DNA of 64,000 nucleotides from Aphis gossypii (GCF_020184175.1 NC_065532.1:372001-436000); one strand, 5' to 3'. Shown: positions 20,565 through 32,265, numbered from the stretch's first letter. Translations and numbers: made by a program. Notes: a model not told the origin generated them from the letters alone.

Positions 20565-21481
20565 ATGTATGTCTAGAATGAATTGATCAGGTAAAACGAA
20601 ATGGTTGGGGCTGTACGAAACACCTATCGACATAACATTTGACATATGATCGATGGGGTGGATTCTACGGCATCCCCAATGAGTAAAGAGTGATCAAGTA
20701 AACGTATTAACCATAATCAATTAGGGTTGTTGTCAATGTGGACGACGTACTTCAAATGATTAGTATGTCATTCCATGGGCAGCGAATCTTGATTGAGTAA
20801 ATAAAATAAAAAACATACAACCTGGAATGATAATAAATATATATATATACACTTAGATTTAAGAAAACATACTGTACGAATAAGTTACTATTGGGATATG
20901 GAAATAAATTTGAATTGTGGGGAACTTATAGATTTTGTACTACTAATATATTATAATAAGTAAAAAAATATTATTTGTATTAATTAATTTACCATATAAG
21001 AAACTATTGTAATCAACACATTATACTAACCACATATTTTATTGGAATTATCAAATCAATTATAATCACTATATTGTACTATTTACTAACACTATATTTT
21101 ATTGTAATCACAATTATAAATTATAAGAAAACTAACCAACATATTTAAAACATAGAATTAGATAACCAAATATTTAATCTAACCATATAATCGTTAATTA
21201 TATTATAATCAAAATATTTAATCAAACTATTTAACCATTTGTAAGTGTAATCAATCCATATTTAATCAAAACTATATATACAACATATACATCATATATT
21301 CGTATTATATAACGAAAATACTTTAAATGTAAAAGCATACAGAGAATTGTAATGTATGTCTTATATCAATGACTTGTAATCGATTATTGTAAACACTATA
21401 ACATTGTAATAATTTGTAACTTAACTATTTTGTACTGAACTTTGAAAGATTTCTGTCTTTGAGACATAAACCTTTTTTTTC
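20565..21481 (+). other. 3' untranslated region of the gypsy element
   Basis: No coding frame. From about 20,990 a loose repeat of 'aatcaa..tatatttta' units of 40-60 bases recurs (ACTATATTTTATTGTAATCA-like). It leads into the polypurine tract. Confidence 0.5.
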
Positions 21482-21490
21482 GTGGGGAGG
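21482..21490 (+). other. Polypurine tract
   Basis: GTGGGGAGG immediately before the 3' LTR, preceded by a T-run. This is the expected primer for plus-strand DNA; the first T of its frame is tolerated. Confidence 0.85.
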
Positions 21491-22234
21491 TGCAACGTGC
21501 TCTGATACTTATATTAAATATAATATATGAATTACATACCATAGCCAACAATAATCTAACATTGGGGGTGCAACAGACACTTTTTGATGAGGGTGTAACA
21601 ATTATTCTTATAATTGGATTCTAAAAGTGAGCAGGTGATATCAAGTACAGATTTTCCTAACCGTGAACGATTAACACATTAACGTAGCAATTGTCGATCA
21701 TCAGCGGCGGCGGAACGGCGTGAGAACGCTAGCCGCAACGAAAATATTATATTATAACAATTATATTATGCGGCGGCATCGTGCAGGGTCAAAGGCAGAT
21801 CATCGCACGTACGCTTGCCACCCGGTAGAATAATATAGAAATATAATTACCACCCGATAGAATAATATAGATGTCAAAATGACGCACGTCGTCGTTCAGA
21901 TAACGCAAAGCGTGGGAAGAAGCGGATGCAGGTGCAGATGACCATCAGGGACCTGAAGGTACCGCGGGAGTCCCTGGACGATATATAAGGGGGCCCAGAT
22001 TAGGCACAATTCAGACGTGATCCACCAGAGTTAGCGCAAGCACCTTCACGTCACCCAGTTTAATATTTTATGTCTCCTGGACTTAGAATATTTTTCACAA
22101 GTTTTATTAAATTAATTAATTGGACTTAGAATAATTTTAAATAAAAAACACTTAGAATAATTTCGAGAGTTCAATTATTTCACAAAACCTTTCCAAATCG
22201 ACATCATTCAACTGATTGTACGTGGCACTTTACA
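21491..22234 (+). repeat. 3' LTR of the complete gypsy element
   Basis: 744 bp, aligns end to end with the 5' LTR. Differences noticed: GTGCAACAGACAC versus GTGCAAAACGACAC, a GCGGCGGCGG length change, AATTACCACC versus AATTCCACC, and a change in the last bases (GCACTTTACA). TATATAAG at 21,982-21,989. Confidence 0.95.
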
Positions 22235-23443
22235 ATACTTGTTTGGTTTTCCGATTAGAGTGGAGTCAATCGGATAAGTGGTATCAGGTTCATTATCAGT
22301 GTCAGAATCAGAACTGTTGTTAGCCGGTTTTTTTTTTTACCGCGGACTTCATAATTGGAGCCAAATTCTGCTAAAGTTACATCTTCAAGACTGTGTGGTC
22401 TACATGAATAGTATTCATTGAGACCGTAAAAAAAAAATGTCATCAGATTTTGAATCCATTTCTCCTCTAACTGCCATTGGTTTCAACATTCGAGTTCTTT
22501 TATCAGGATGGCTAGTGTTTATAAATATATACCCAGTTGAAGTATTGCATTGCTTCATACCTAAGCAAGTGTACACTGCTTCCTGTGCAGAGATTTCTTG
22601 ACTCCCTGAAAAAGTTGACGCTATTTTTTTCAGTTGTTCTTTAACCGATAAATCAGTAGAAGACTTAAAGACTTAAGATTTTCGACAATGTCTCTCATTA
22701 GTTTTGATATTCCACGTTGGCTTTTTCCAATATACTCGATTACATATCTAACACAAGAATAAACGTCCAATATGAACTGTATATCCATGTTAGATTGCCA
22801 TAACGGAAATAATTCTTCATTGAATCCAGAAACCATTCGTTGTTTTATTGTACGTTTTAGAAAAATTGTTGGCCGTCTGATAACAGTTCGAATAATGGAT
22901 TTATATTCATTAACATCTTTAATTGACAATTTTTGTAAAATGTCTTCTAATGATGGATCTGAAGATGAATCACTGTCCTTGAAGTCCCTGAGGTATTGCA
23001 GAAGTTTTTCATATTGTAGGGTACGAATTTTTCTTGTGATCGGATTACTTATGTCTTCTGTTAGCGGAGTCAATATACAGGTTTCATTCATTGGCGGATA
23101 TGGTATGTTGAAGCGACACTTTTTCATTTGTTAACTAATACTTTGCATTTAAAAAACAAGTTGGAGTCCGATGCAAAACTTCGATCTACGTTCAGCAGTT
23201 CAGACCTTACTACTTTTGAGTAATTTTTTAAAGGTGATTTATTTGTACGTGGATGCCCACCAAATAAATTAGGAAAAGCTTTTTCCTCTGCATAGTCATC
23301 AATAAGAATAGATAACGGTTTCATGCATTCGCTTGGTGCAAAAGAAACAAAATCACAGTTTTCAATTTTTGAAAAAAAAAAAATATCGCGTGATATTTTC
23401 GTTGCTTTTTTTTATTTTGTGTGCGTTTACTCGGACGTCCCAT
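22235..23443 (-). pseudogene. Helentron copy 2, right part
   Basis: Continues the Helentron sequence interrupted at 11,775 and matches 31,424-32,300 and 33,010-33,230 of the main copy. It has several frame breaks. The N-terminus MGRPSKRTQNKKKQ is at 23,443, but the part between that start and the ENCDFVSFAPSE region is deleted, and so is the Rep/HUH core (between 23,130 and 23,140). The copy is therefore non-functional. Confidence 0.85.
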
Positions 23444-23625
23444 TTTATGAAAAAAAAAAATATATATATATTATATAAGACAAAAATAAATAAATAAAAT
23501 AAACTTACAGCTAAAAAAAACTTTAATACTAAAAGTTTAAAAAAAAAAAAAAAAAAAAACAACAACTGCTACCTCTGTCAACCAAAAAAAAAAAAAAAAA
23601 ATACAAAATTAGCTGATAATTAGAG

Positions 23626-25682
23626 CAGCGTTTCCCAACTTCTTTTACTCACGGAACCTTTGTAGGAGTTTGAACGTTTTGTGGAACCCCCATATTTTTT
23701 CTATAATAGTAATGTATACATATGTTTTGTATACTTAAATGAGTGGGTTGTCGGACACTTCCGACACAAGAATGTGATTAATATAAAAAAAAATCTAAGG
23801 AAAGACGATTTCAACATTTTATTTTGTTCATAATTATTACAATATTTTTAATGTCTATACAAAAGCTTATTCGTAATCACTTTCCATGACTGAAGAACTT
23901 TCCAAACCTCCTCAATTTTAAGTGACTCGAACTTAATTTTCAATTCAGAAGATTTTATTTCAAGCAAACTTTCGTATTCATTTGATGAAAGTACTTATGG
24001 CTTGTTCTGAATTGAAAATGGATTTTATACCCACAAATTTTCAAAATCTTCATTTAATCTTGGAAAGTAGGAAAGTAATCCAGATTTTAAACTAATTAAA
24101 TGGTCTTTTATTTTTTCTGCATTTACCGGTGTCACTGAGTTTTCATTTTCATATAAGAATTTATTCAGGTTTAAGAAACATGAAATATCATTTTCTTGTA
24201 CACATTCGACTCAAAAGTCCAACTTTCCAATGAGAGCTTTCATTTCAAGCTATCATTGGCTTGAAAAATCGAAGTTTTTTTTCCTTGTAAACTCAAGTTC
24301 GTTTCGTTTAACTTGTTGAAAATATCAGAGAGGTATGCTAGCTTTATTAGAAAATTTTCATCATGAAACCATTCATAAAGTTTTTTTTTGTATGCTCCTT
24401 TAGGAAAATTTTTACTTCACCCCGCAATTCAAAAAGTCTTGTTAAAACTTTGCCCTTGGACAACCACCTGATTTCTGTATGTAAAATAAGATTCTGATGG
24501 TCACTCCCCATTTCCTCACAAGGCTTCTTGAACAGCCTTATTTTTAAAGGGCATGATTTTATAAAGTTCACGCACTGAACAGTGACATCTAGTTCTGATT
24601 TAAAGTCTGTCGAAAGTTTCTTGGTTGCCAATGCATGGCGATGTAAAATACAGTGGGTGTTACTACATTTTGGAGCTACCTCTTTAATTCTAGTTATTAC
24701 ACGTTTTATCTTTCCAACCATTGCAGCAGCACCATCCGTGCATACGTCCACACATTTTTGCCATGACAATTTTTTTTTTTTAAATATTTATTTACTACAT
24801 CAAAAATGTTTTCTCCTGTGGTATGCGTTTCCAAACTTTCACAAATAAGCAATCCTTCTTGAATGGTTTTCTCATGAGCATATCTAGCAAAAACAATTAG
24901 TATGGATAACCCAGAAACATTGGATAACCCAGAAACATCGGTGCTTTCGTCCATTTGTAAGGAAAATTGGTTACAGTTAATTAATCTAAAAACAAATTCA
25001 TTTTCAATGTGATCAGAAATTTTATGAATTCGATCAGAAATGGTATTGTTTGAGCACTGCACTGCTGCAACTTTTCTTCCCGCATCATCTATATAATATC
25101 GAATACATATCGAATACAAGAGACCACTTCTATCATACTAGGTTTAATCAAACTTTCGGCAATGATGGGAGGTTTTCCGGCACGTGCAATATTATAACTC
25201 AATATAAATGAAGCCTCTGTGTTTTTCTCATTTTCGTCTTTTACATAGGTAATAAGAGAAATCGCACTTTCAATTGAAATGTCTTTCTTCATTCTAAAGA
25301 AATCCGGACATTTCCACTTCAGATTTGGATGGTTAGATTCCAAATATCGCTTTAGCTTCGCAGAAGCCAAAGAACTGTTACTGAGAACTTTCTCACAAAG
25401 TACGTACCTCACATCAGGAAACGTGTCAATTCCAATAGGAATAAATCCAAAAGATAAATATTCTTCATCATATCGTCTTTTTTTAACTTTTGAACAATTG
25501 ATTTGAGTGTATTCCTTAGATAGAGATGCTTCATTTTCGATAGTGGCTTTTTGGAGAGGAGCAGCTTCACAGTGAGAAGTCGAGTTTTCCGATGGAATAG
25601 ACGAAGTGTGACTTTTACATGTAGATGTTAAACCAGCCTTCTCTACTGATAATAATCGCCCTGTTTTGAGCCATGTGTCCAT
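23626..25682 (-). mobile_element. Decayed hAT transposon (same broad family as 50,616)
   Basis: The left terminal repeat CAGCGTTTCCCAACTTC is followed by a 'ggaacc' motif like that of the 50,616 element (CAGCGTTTCTTAAACT). The transposase gene is on the minus strand. No matching right terminus or target duplication was found up to 26,100, so the right end is truncated or lost; the end given is the transposase start. Confidence 0.7.
23830..25682 (-). pseudogene. hAT transposase (ZBED/SCAND3-like), several frame breaks
   Basis: Start ATG 25,682 (MDTWLKTGRLL). A BED-type finger remnant CEKVLSNSSLASAKLKRYLE has the first Cys changed to Tyr. Then come AESLIKPSMIEVV, LQMDESTDVSGLSN, CTDGAAAMVGKIKR, HCILHRHALATKKLS and HTEIRWLSKGKVLTRLFELR, the same order as in the intact gene at 50,867-52,780. 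A 15-base unit coding GLSNVS is duplicated (about 24,905-24,945). Frames change near 25,100 and 24,760, and the C-terminal part to 23,830 is interrupted. The catalytic DDE transposase would be inactive. hAT transposases cut and paste with 8-bp target duplication. Confidence 0.85.
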
Positions 25683-26099
25683 TTCAGTAAAAATTATGAA
25701 GGAACGGGTACCAAAACTGCACCGACAAGAAATTTTACATTTTACATTGCATAATCATTATTTAAAACAACGATTAAAACTTTTTTTTTAAAACAGAAAA
25801 AACGAAAAAAAATACTCATAACGTTAAACATAACGAAAACGTACACGTTATTTTTAAAAAATGATATCAAAATTATAATCAGTTAACGATTTAATTTAAT
25901 AATTTAAATAATGTAATTTAATAACGTATTTTAAAAACGTTTTTAATTCCTGAATTTTCAAACCATTTTAACATAATTAAAAGTACAACTTACCAGAAAA
26001 TAAGAATTATTCGTGATAGTAATAATTTAACACTAAAATTCAAACGTTAAAATTATTAAAAATGACAACAAGTATTTTGTAATGATGAGATAAGTAGGG
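25683..26099. other. AT-rich spacer, nothing recognised
   Basis: No coding sequence or repeat terminus seen. Composition is AT-rich up to about 26,095, where it changes abruptly to C-rich sequence. Confidence 0.4.
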
Positions 26100-26400
26100 T
26101 GAAATAGCCGGTACTGGGTCCCCCCGCTTCACCACCCCCCGACTGTATTGCGCCACCCAGCGCCGCCCCTTCCCCTCCGCCTCATTTACACTACGTCATC
26201 GGTCCACTGCCGCCTATACTGCGCCACCCCCTCCCCCTCCCCCGCCTATCCACTACGTCATCGAGCCACTCTGGCCCATACTGCGCCAACCCCTCCTCTC
26301 ACCCCGTCCTATACACTACGTTATCTGTGCACCGCCGCCCATACCGCGTCACCGTCACCCCACCAATCACACTATTATCGACGTCGTCGACGGTGGCGCC
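26100..26400. repeat. GC-rich minisatellite, four degenerate units of about 70 bp
   Basis: Units of the type 'tatactgcgccacccc...cactacgtcatcg' recur at about 26,150, 26,215, 26,278 and 26,340. The C-rich part varies in length, while CACTACGTCATCG and ATACTGCGCCA are conserved. This island stands out strongly from the AT-rich surroundings. The sense strand is rich in CCCC/CCTCC, so the opposite strand is G-rich and could fold into quadruplexes. Confidence 0.7.
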
Positions 26401-26514
26401 ATCTGTCCGTACATTTGGGCTGACGCGGTTTTTCGTCTCGCATTCGTACGATATCTCCATATTATCACGCTAAAACCCCGCCACTTGTACCACGAGCGCC
26501 GTGAGTACGCACAC

Positions 26515-26582
26515 GTATAAAACATATACATACACGTATAAAACATATATATAAATGTGTAAAACATGTACATACATGCATA
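26515..26582. repeat. Short tandem repeat, unit about 24-27 bp
   Basis: Three units of ACACGTATAAAACATATACAT with drift. It reads as YMFYTC-like repeats in one frame; not considered coding. Confidence 0.6.
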
Positions 26583-26924
26583 CTTTTAGTAGGATACGGA
26601 GTCAAATACTAACGCCATTGAATCGTTTAATATAATTAGATGTTTATTCAATAAAAATATACAGGTTATCGTGTTATAACCGACATGAATAATCTACATG
26701 ATATCCGACGACATCATACGATTCCGTTTTACATCTATGGACTTGATCATTACTATTACCGCGATTATTACGAATGTCATTAAATTCATTTTGAACATTC
26801 GTAATAAATTGAGCGCCTTTATATAATAACACATATACGCATTTAAGGTTATGCACGGCGTGTTGCTGCCTAACTTCATCATTTTCCTCCCAATTCACCA
26901 GCAATAGGCCGCAGTAGTACCATT

Positions 26925-27024
26925 NNNNNNNNNNNNNNNNNNNNNNNNNNNNNNNNNNNNNNNNNNNNNNNNNNNNNNNNNNNNNNNNNNNNNNNNNNNN
27001 NNNNNNNNNNNNNNNNNNNNNNNN
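26925..27024. other. Assembly gap (100 N)
   Basis: Exactly 100 N, the usual placeholder for a gap of unknown size. Sequence order and distance across it are not guaranteed. The open frame on its left side (26,674-26,920, minus strand) ends in it and is not recognised. Confidence 0.98.
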
Positions 27025-27577
27025 ATATACTTTACACAAAATTACAAAATAAAATGTCCTAAACAATTTAAATTATGTATGGAAAATAACATCTATTATA
27101 CAGGCTAAAGTCATCTAAATACTTAACACTGGATGATAGGCTTTGCTGTATAACTGATATTATATAAGTTATTAAAATAAGTTATGATCCTAGACGAATA
27201 CATAATGAATGTTGATAATCTTAAGACCGCACAATTAAAACTGTAGTTTGTATTTGGAGGATTGAATACAAACATACATAGTATAAGATATTAAGGTCAG
27301 AAGTGTGGATAATAATATATAGTTCGATATTATTTAAATAAAAATAAAATCTAGGTTTCTGCCTATGTTAAAAAATAACAATTATTATAAGGTTAGCACC
27401 CTCACACTTTTTATCAGGCTTGGGACTGGCAACTCATACATAATATTATGTAAGTGAATAGTTGGCGGTTATACGTTCCTTTTTGAATCCTTTAACAGTC
27501 AGATTGTATACTTACAGGTTAAGTTTACAATTTATTTTTAGCTGTGTTATGTTTTGTATTTTTCCAATTGGAGAATA
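27025..27577. other. Unassigned, probably Helentron 3' flank
   Basis: No coding sequence. It lies directly downstream (minus strand) of the Helentron ORFs, so the element's 3' terminus is probably here, but I could not fix a terminal hairpin or CTAG-type end. Confidence 0.3.
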
Positions 27578-27580
27578 TTT

Positions 27581-28420
27581 TTACATTATTTTTAGAATGA
27601 TAACATATACATCTTTGCTGTTGTTTGGCCATCTTTTTTCTGCAACTATTGTGTCATTGGCGCAAACCCAATTGGAAGTTCCTTGTCTCAGGTATGCAAT
27701 GTAATGGCCAGAACTTGTGTTTTCTCCCATATGTAATATTGCAGCTTGAGTTTTGTATTGTGCTCCAGCAATTTCCAAATAGAGGTGGGTACGCCACTAA
27801 GTTTTAGATCTGTTATCTTGTTGGGAATAAATTGACCATTTACAAATGTTGGAATAAATAGTTTTAGTTGAATTACTATAAATATACTCATTTGCCACTA
27901 TTATCTGATGTTTATCTTCAGAACTTCCGATTTTGTTACAATTATTGCATTTGTAGTCGTCTAATGTATTCCAAACATTTTGATTTGTTGAAAATAATGT
28001 TTGCAAAGTTTGTGATCTGTGCTGTGGAATCTCAAAATGTAGAATCAAACTTGTAGGTGCATTGTTGGCCGTTGTATGATTACAAGTATTGCAACGAATG
28101 GTATACAATTCTTGAAATCCAAATAAAGATTCAAATGTAGGTCTACTACGGTCCATAAGTGCTTCTAAAAATTCTATACAATCTTGTTGCTGTTGCAGAG
28201 TATATAATATTGTCTCGTTGTCCAAATATTCTCTGATTGTTCGAGTATCACATGACCCACTGTTACTTGTATATTCGTGTAAGCTATGTTGAAGTGTTGG
28301 TCCGAGTTGATTATTGCGAATTTCATTTACAAGAGATTGGCAATTAAAAAGAACCTGTATGACAGAATTAGCATAACATGATACACCATCAATGTTAGTA
28401 AAGCCACAAAATATACTACT
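27581..28420 (-). pseudogene. USP-type (C19) deubiquitinase domain fused to the Helentron polyprotein
   Basis: The frame beginning at 29,221 runs without a stop from the endonuclease through a 140-residue linker into FCGFTNIDGVSCYANSVIQV, a USP Cys box with the nucleophile at codon 28,376-28,378. QQDCIEFLEALMD (the 'QQD-x-EF' motif) follows, then zinc pairs CNTC and CNNC. Past a frame slip near 27,850 comes GQFIPNKITDLKLSGVPTS, and past another near 27,785 the His box LHMGENTSSGHYIAYLRQ with NWVCANDTIV (His and Asp). All three catalytic positions (Cys, His, Asp) are present. USPs cleave ubiquitin from proteins. A role in protecting element proteins from degradation is inference only. Confidence 0.85.
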
Positions 28421-28499
28421 TGATGTTATGTCAACTTTATTCTTAATACTTGATATTTTTATTGTTTTTGGATTTTTTGACATAGTTGCATTATCACTT

Positions 28500-28720
28500 A
28501 TTGTTTCTAATAATGAATCTGACCTTATGTTGCAATTTTCTGGAACTTTGAGAGTATTACTATTGACCTGAATAAATTGAATATCATTAATTACGGTATT
28601 ATAATCAACTATTTTGGTTGATTTAGTTTTAGTTTCTGGAACCAAAATAGTGTCACTATCAACCTGTATAAACTCAATATCGTCCAACTTATTATTATTA
28701 TTCAGGACCTTAGTTGATTT
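28500..28720 (-). repeat. Tandem duplication in the endonuclease-USP linker
   Basis: The linker contains the segment DIxFIQVxSxTxxVPE twice (residues about 181-196 and 213-228 of the frame from 29,221), each followed by Lys/Ser/Thr-rich sequence. It looks like an internal duplication of about 95 bp with divergence. Confidence 0.7.
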
Positions 28721-28849
28721 AATCGATTTTTTGGATTTTTCTACAGGAAATCCATCGATTGCAGGAACGTTTGGTTTAATAAAATTGTTTTTGACTTCTT
28801 CTTGTACAATTTGGTCATCAACAGTCTCAGAATATTTTTCTATTTCCTT

Positions 28850-29499
28850 GAAAGTATCTATGTCCATAACCAGAATAGGTCTGTGATCACTTATGAGGGA
28901 CTCGTACACCAAAGCTGCAATGTCAACATTTGTAATGACATTGTCAATGGTTGTTCCGTGATCTGTAGTAATACCGTCAACCAATATTTTGTAATTGAAA
29001 TGTTTTAATATTTGAACTAGTTGTTTTGGCGGTTTGTTGAAGTTTACATTGAAATCACCAATAAAGATAACATTGTTTTTGGTGGAAGCTACCGTTTCAA
29101 TGAAATCACAAAGCTTCTGTACAGGAAAATTTGGCGATGAATATATCCCAATATAGGTAATATTTTCAATGATGACTTCAATTGCTTCTAAGTGTGTCTT
29201 TTTCTTTTGATCTTGAAGCAATGTTGTGCTGCAGATTATTTCTTTATGATTAATGGATTCTCCAACAAAACAAATGAACCACTTTTACCATTTGCATGTA
29301 TACTGTCTATTCTACAGCATTCAGTATGGTTCTTAATGGTATATGTGTCAGATGATTTTGAACCAGTTTCTTGGAAGAACATTATTTTAGATTGTAAAAG
29401 AACGATATCCGCATAATGTGAGCTTCATATTTTTTTAAAGACCTTATATTGTGTGACATGCAGGAGAGTGGCATGTTGTGTGTCATAATTCTAGAAAAG
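28850..29499 (-). pseudogene. Helentron AP-like endonuclease domain
   Basis: The domain starts right after the helicase with MSHNIRSLKKYEAHIM and, after a slip near 29,415, FFQETGSK. After another slip it continues in the long frame from 29,221 with IGIYSSPN, NNVIFIGDFNVNF (GDFN, residues 55-58 of that frame) and ESLISDHRPILV (SDH, 111-113). N-terminal SHNI, QET, GDFN and SDH are the metal and catalytic motifs of the endonuclease/exonuclease/phosphatase fold, as in non-LTR retrotransposon endonucleases. This domain at the C-terminal side of the helicase defines Helentrons. Confidence 0.85.
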
Positions 29500-31375
29500 C
29501 GCGGAAAAAGAGCACAACTTGGTGTCCTAAGTCTGCACATCTCATGTTCAACTTTTGCAGAAGGTTTTGGTGGCTTTGCAGGAAAGTAATCTATACGCAA
29601 ACCTTGAGCAGAAGTTGCTCGACTACATCCTACATATAACATATTGCACTTCAAGAATTTTTGGGGTATATGAAATGCTACAGATTGATATGTGGCACCT
29701 TGACTTTTGTGTACCGTCAATGCCAAAGCTTCCACTAAGGGCAATTGCATTCTAGTTACTTTATGGTGCTCTGCATTACCGAGTTGAAATTCTAATTTTA
29801 TAATTTCAATTGGTGTCCACTTGCACATATCATCTGTGTGTTCGCCTTCGGGTTTTAATTTGTTTTTTATCTTCTGTCTGGTTAGTGACCACACATCTGG
29901 CTCATCAAACTTGATCCAAATTCTTTTTGGAACTTCTTTACCTCCTACAGTCTGTCCTTTGTTTATTTGCACGAGTTCTCCGATTGCACCGTTCACTATG
30001 CCGTCTTCGGTTGAAATGTTTGCTATCACCATGTATTTAGCTGTTTCTTTTAAAACTAACGTAAAGCTAAACCCATAGTCTTTTGTCATGGCAGTTTCTT
30101 GGCAGATTCAATATCCGATCGTTTTGCAGACGTATCAATGGCTTCGGATATGAAACTAACTTGATTCATAGAGTTAAGCACTCTCCTGGTAATTTCGTCG
30201 ACTTCGTTATTAGTAGCCCAAAGATGCATTACTTGTGGTTGAAAAGTAATGTCTAGGTGGGTTATAAGATTTTGAAAATATTTTACATCAGCTTCCTCCA
30301 ACTGTCCTCTGGCCAACTTTGTTAACATCATTGCAAATTGTTTGTCATCTTTTTGGCGCATTATTTCAGTCAACTCATAAAACTTGAATGTTTCCCAAAT
30401 AGATTTAATCGATAACATTTCTACAGCACTTGGAAATTTAGACAATATTTCTTCAAAACTATCGTACAATAGTGTTGCTAATACCGGTGCTAATTGAAAG
30501 AAATCGCCAAACACTATTACATTTATGTCCACAAATGGTTTATTTATTCTTAATATAGACCTCAATCGTTGATCAATGTATCCCAGTGTTTTTATGCCAA
30601 CCATGGAAATTTCATCAATTATCAAAAGTTTTACATTGGCAAACTGACAACGTAGTGTATTTGAAATATCTGAACTTAACTTTGGTAACAATCCGGCAAA
30701 TTGATTCAATGGTAATTTGAATGCGGAATGAAGTGTTGATCCTTTTATTCCATATGCAGCTTTACCTGTTGGTACTGTCCGCAATACGGGAGGAAGTGAC
30801 AGATCATCTATATCTGGTCTAAGATTTGCTATCCGAATTACAGATTGTGCTAATGCACGTATAAGCATTGACTTTCCAGCTCCCGCTGGTCCAGTGACAA
30901 ATACCTTCATCGCAGGATGACCTTTTCCCCACAATTGACTTCTTATGACATTAGTTGTATGATATAAGAGTTGGCGTTGACCGTCGTTTAGACATCCGAT
31001 TAAGTCTTTAAACTGTTCATTGTCTATCAGGTGCACTATTATCTTACCATCATCTTTAGGTGAATCTACATCTGATGTATTGGTATTTTCAACATAATCT
31101 CCAACATCGTTTATTAGTACATCGTCTGGTACCCAATCTTCATCGTCTACAAGCTGATTATTGTTACGGCCTTGTTCTCCTTCTATTTGAATTTCATTAT
31201 CGTCTAATTGGGTTTCTTCTACTTTATTAAACTGTTGGTACAACTTTTTTATTTGATCAATGTTTGTTTCATACACTTGTTTACAGTTAATATCTAACAA
31301 ATCAGTTTTTTCATCGCGCCATGGTAAAAATAACATAATATTTTCTCTGTAAAAGTCTTGTTCATTTTTATCCAC
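29500..31375 (-). pseudogene. Helentron PIF1-type helicase
   Basis: SF1B helicase motifs in order: Walker A VTGPAGAGKSMLIRAL (about 30,910-30,865), GKAAYGIKGSTLHSAF, Walker B LLIIDEISMVG (30,632-30,600), VFGDFFQLAPV (motif III), ELTEIMRQKDD (motif IV). After a one-base slip near 30,090 follow ALTVHKSQGATYQSV and MLYVGCSRATSAQGLRI (motifs V and VI, about 29,690-29,590). It unwinds the donor strand during rolling-circle transposition. All nucleotide-binding residues are intact; only the slip near 30,090 breaks the domain. Confidence 0.93.
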
Positions 31376-32265
31376 ATTAAACCTAACATACCGTATGATT
31401 TTTTGATTTTACGTTTATGTATATACTTGTTTGGTTTTCCGATTAGAGTGGAGTCAATCGGATAAGTGGTATCAGGTTCATTATCAGTGTCAGAATCAGA
31501 ACTGTTGTTAGCCGGTTTTTTTTTACCGCGGACTTCATAATTGGAGCCAAATTCTGCTAAAGTTACATCTTCAAGACTGTGTGGTCTACATGAATAGTAT
31601 TCATTGAGACCGTCAAAAAAAATGTCATCAGATTTTGGATCCATTTCTCCTCTAACTGCCATTGGTTTCAACATTCGAGTTCTTTTATCAGGATGGCTAG
31701 TGTTAATAAATATATACCCAGTTGAAGTATTGCATTGCTTCATACCTAAGCAAGTATACACTGCTTCCTGTGCAGAGATTTCTTGACTCCCTGAAAAAGT
31801 TGACGCTATTTTTTTCAGTTGTTCTTTAACCGATAAATCAGTAGAAGACATAAGATTTTCGACAATGTCTCTCATTAGTTTTGATATCCACGTTGGCTTT
31901 TTCCAATATACTCGATTACATATCTAACACAAGAATAAACGTCCAATATGAACTGTATATCCATGTTAGATTGCCATAACGGAAATAATTTTTCATTGAA
32001 TCCAGAATCATTCGTTGTTTTATTGTACGTTTTAGAAAAACTGTTGGCCGTCTGATAACAGTTCGAATAATGGATTTATATTCATTAACATCTTTAATTG
32101 AAAATTTTGTAAAATGTCTTCTAATGATGGATCTGAAGATGAATCACTGTCCTTGAAGTCCCTGAGGTATTGCAGACGTTTTTCATATTGTAGTGTACGA
32201 ATTTTTCTTGTGATCGGATTACTTATGTCTTCTGTTAGCGGAGTCAATATACAGGTTTCATTCAT
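31376..32265 (-). pseudogene. Helentron region between Rep and helicase
   Basis: Two main frames: 32,265-32,032 (MNETCILTPLTEDISNPI) and 31,875 down to the helicase (MRDIVENLMSSTDLSVKEQL, EAVYTCLGMKQCNTSTGYIF, GLNEYYSCRPHSLEDVTLAEF). These are typical of Helitron proteins in the linker before the PIF1 helicase; YxxRP and LEDxTLAEF are familiar there. The 31,424-31,427 ATAC in this stretch is the empty counterpart of the gypsy target in copy 2. Confidence 0.8.

Larger units (their letters stand above)
11780..22234 (+). mobile_element. Ty3/gypsy LTR retrotransposon, family 1, 10.5 kb, target duplication ATAC
   Basis: Two direct LTRs (742 and 744 bp), a primer-binding site, gag, pol, two further ORFs and a polypurine tract are in canonical order. 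ATAC lies on both sides (11,776-11,779 and 22,235-22,238), and the empty site TATATAC/TTGTTTGG is intact in the other Helentron copy at 31,424-31,427. The LTRs differ at only a handful of sites, mostly single-base length changes, so insertion looks recent. Yet gag and pol carry several frameshifts and the integrase core is missing, so this copy could only have moved with help, or its consensus is imperfect. Terminal TGCAACGTGC..GCACGTTACA, 4-bp duplication and PBS fit the gypsy/errantivirus side of Ty3. Confidence 0.95.

Noticed and set aside
26674..27066. 130-codon minus-strand ORF across the N gap
   Set aside because: A third of it is unknown sequence; both sides show no recognisable protein.
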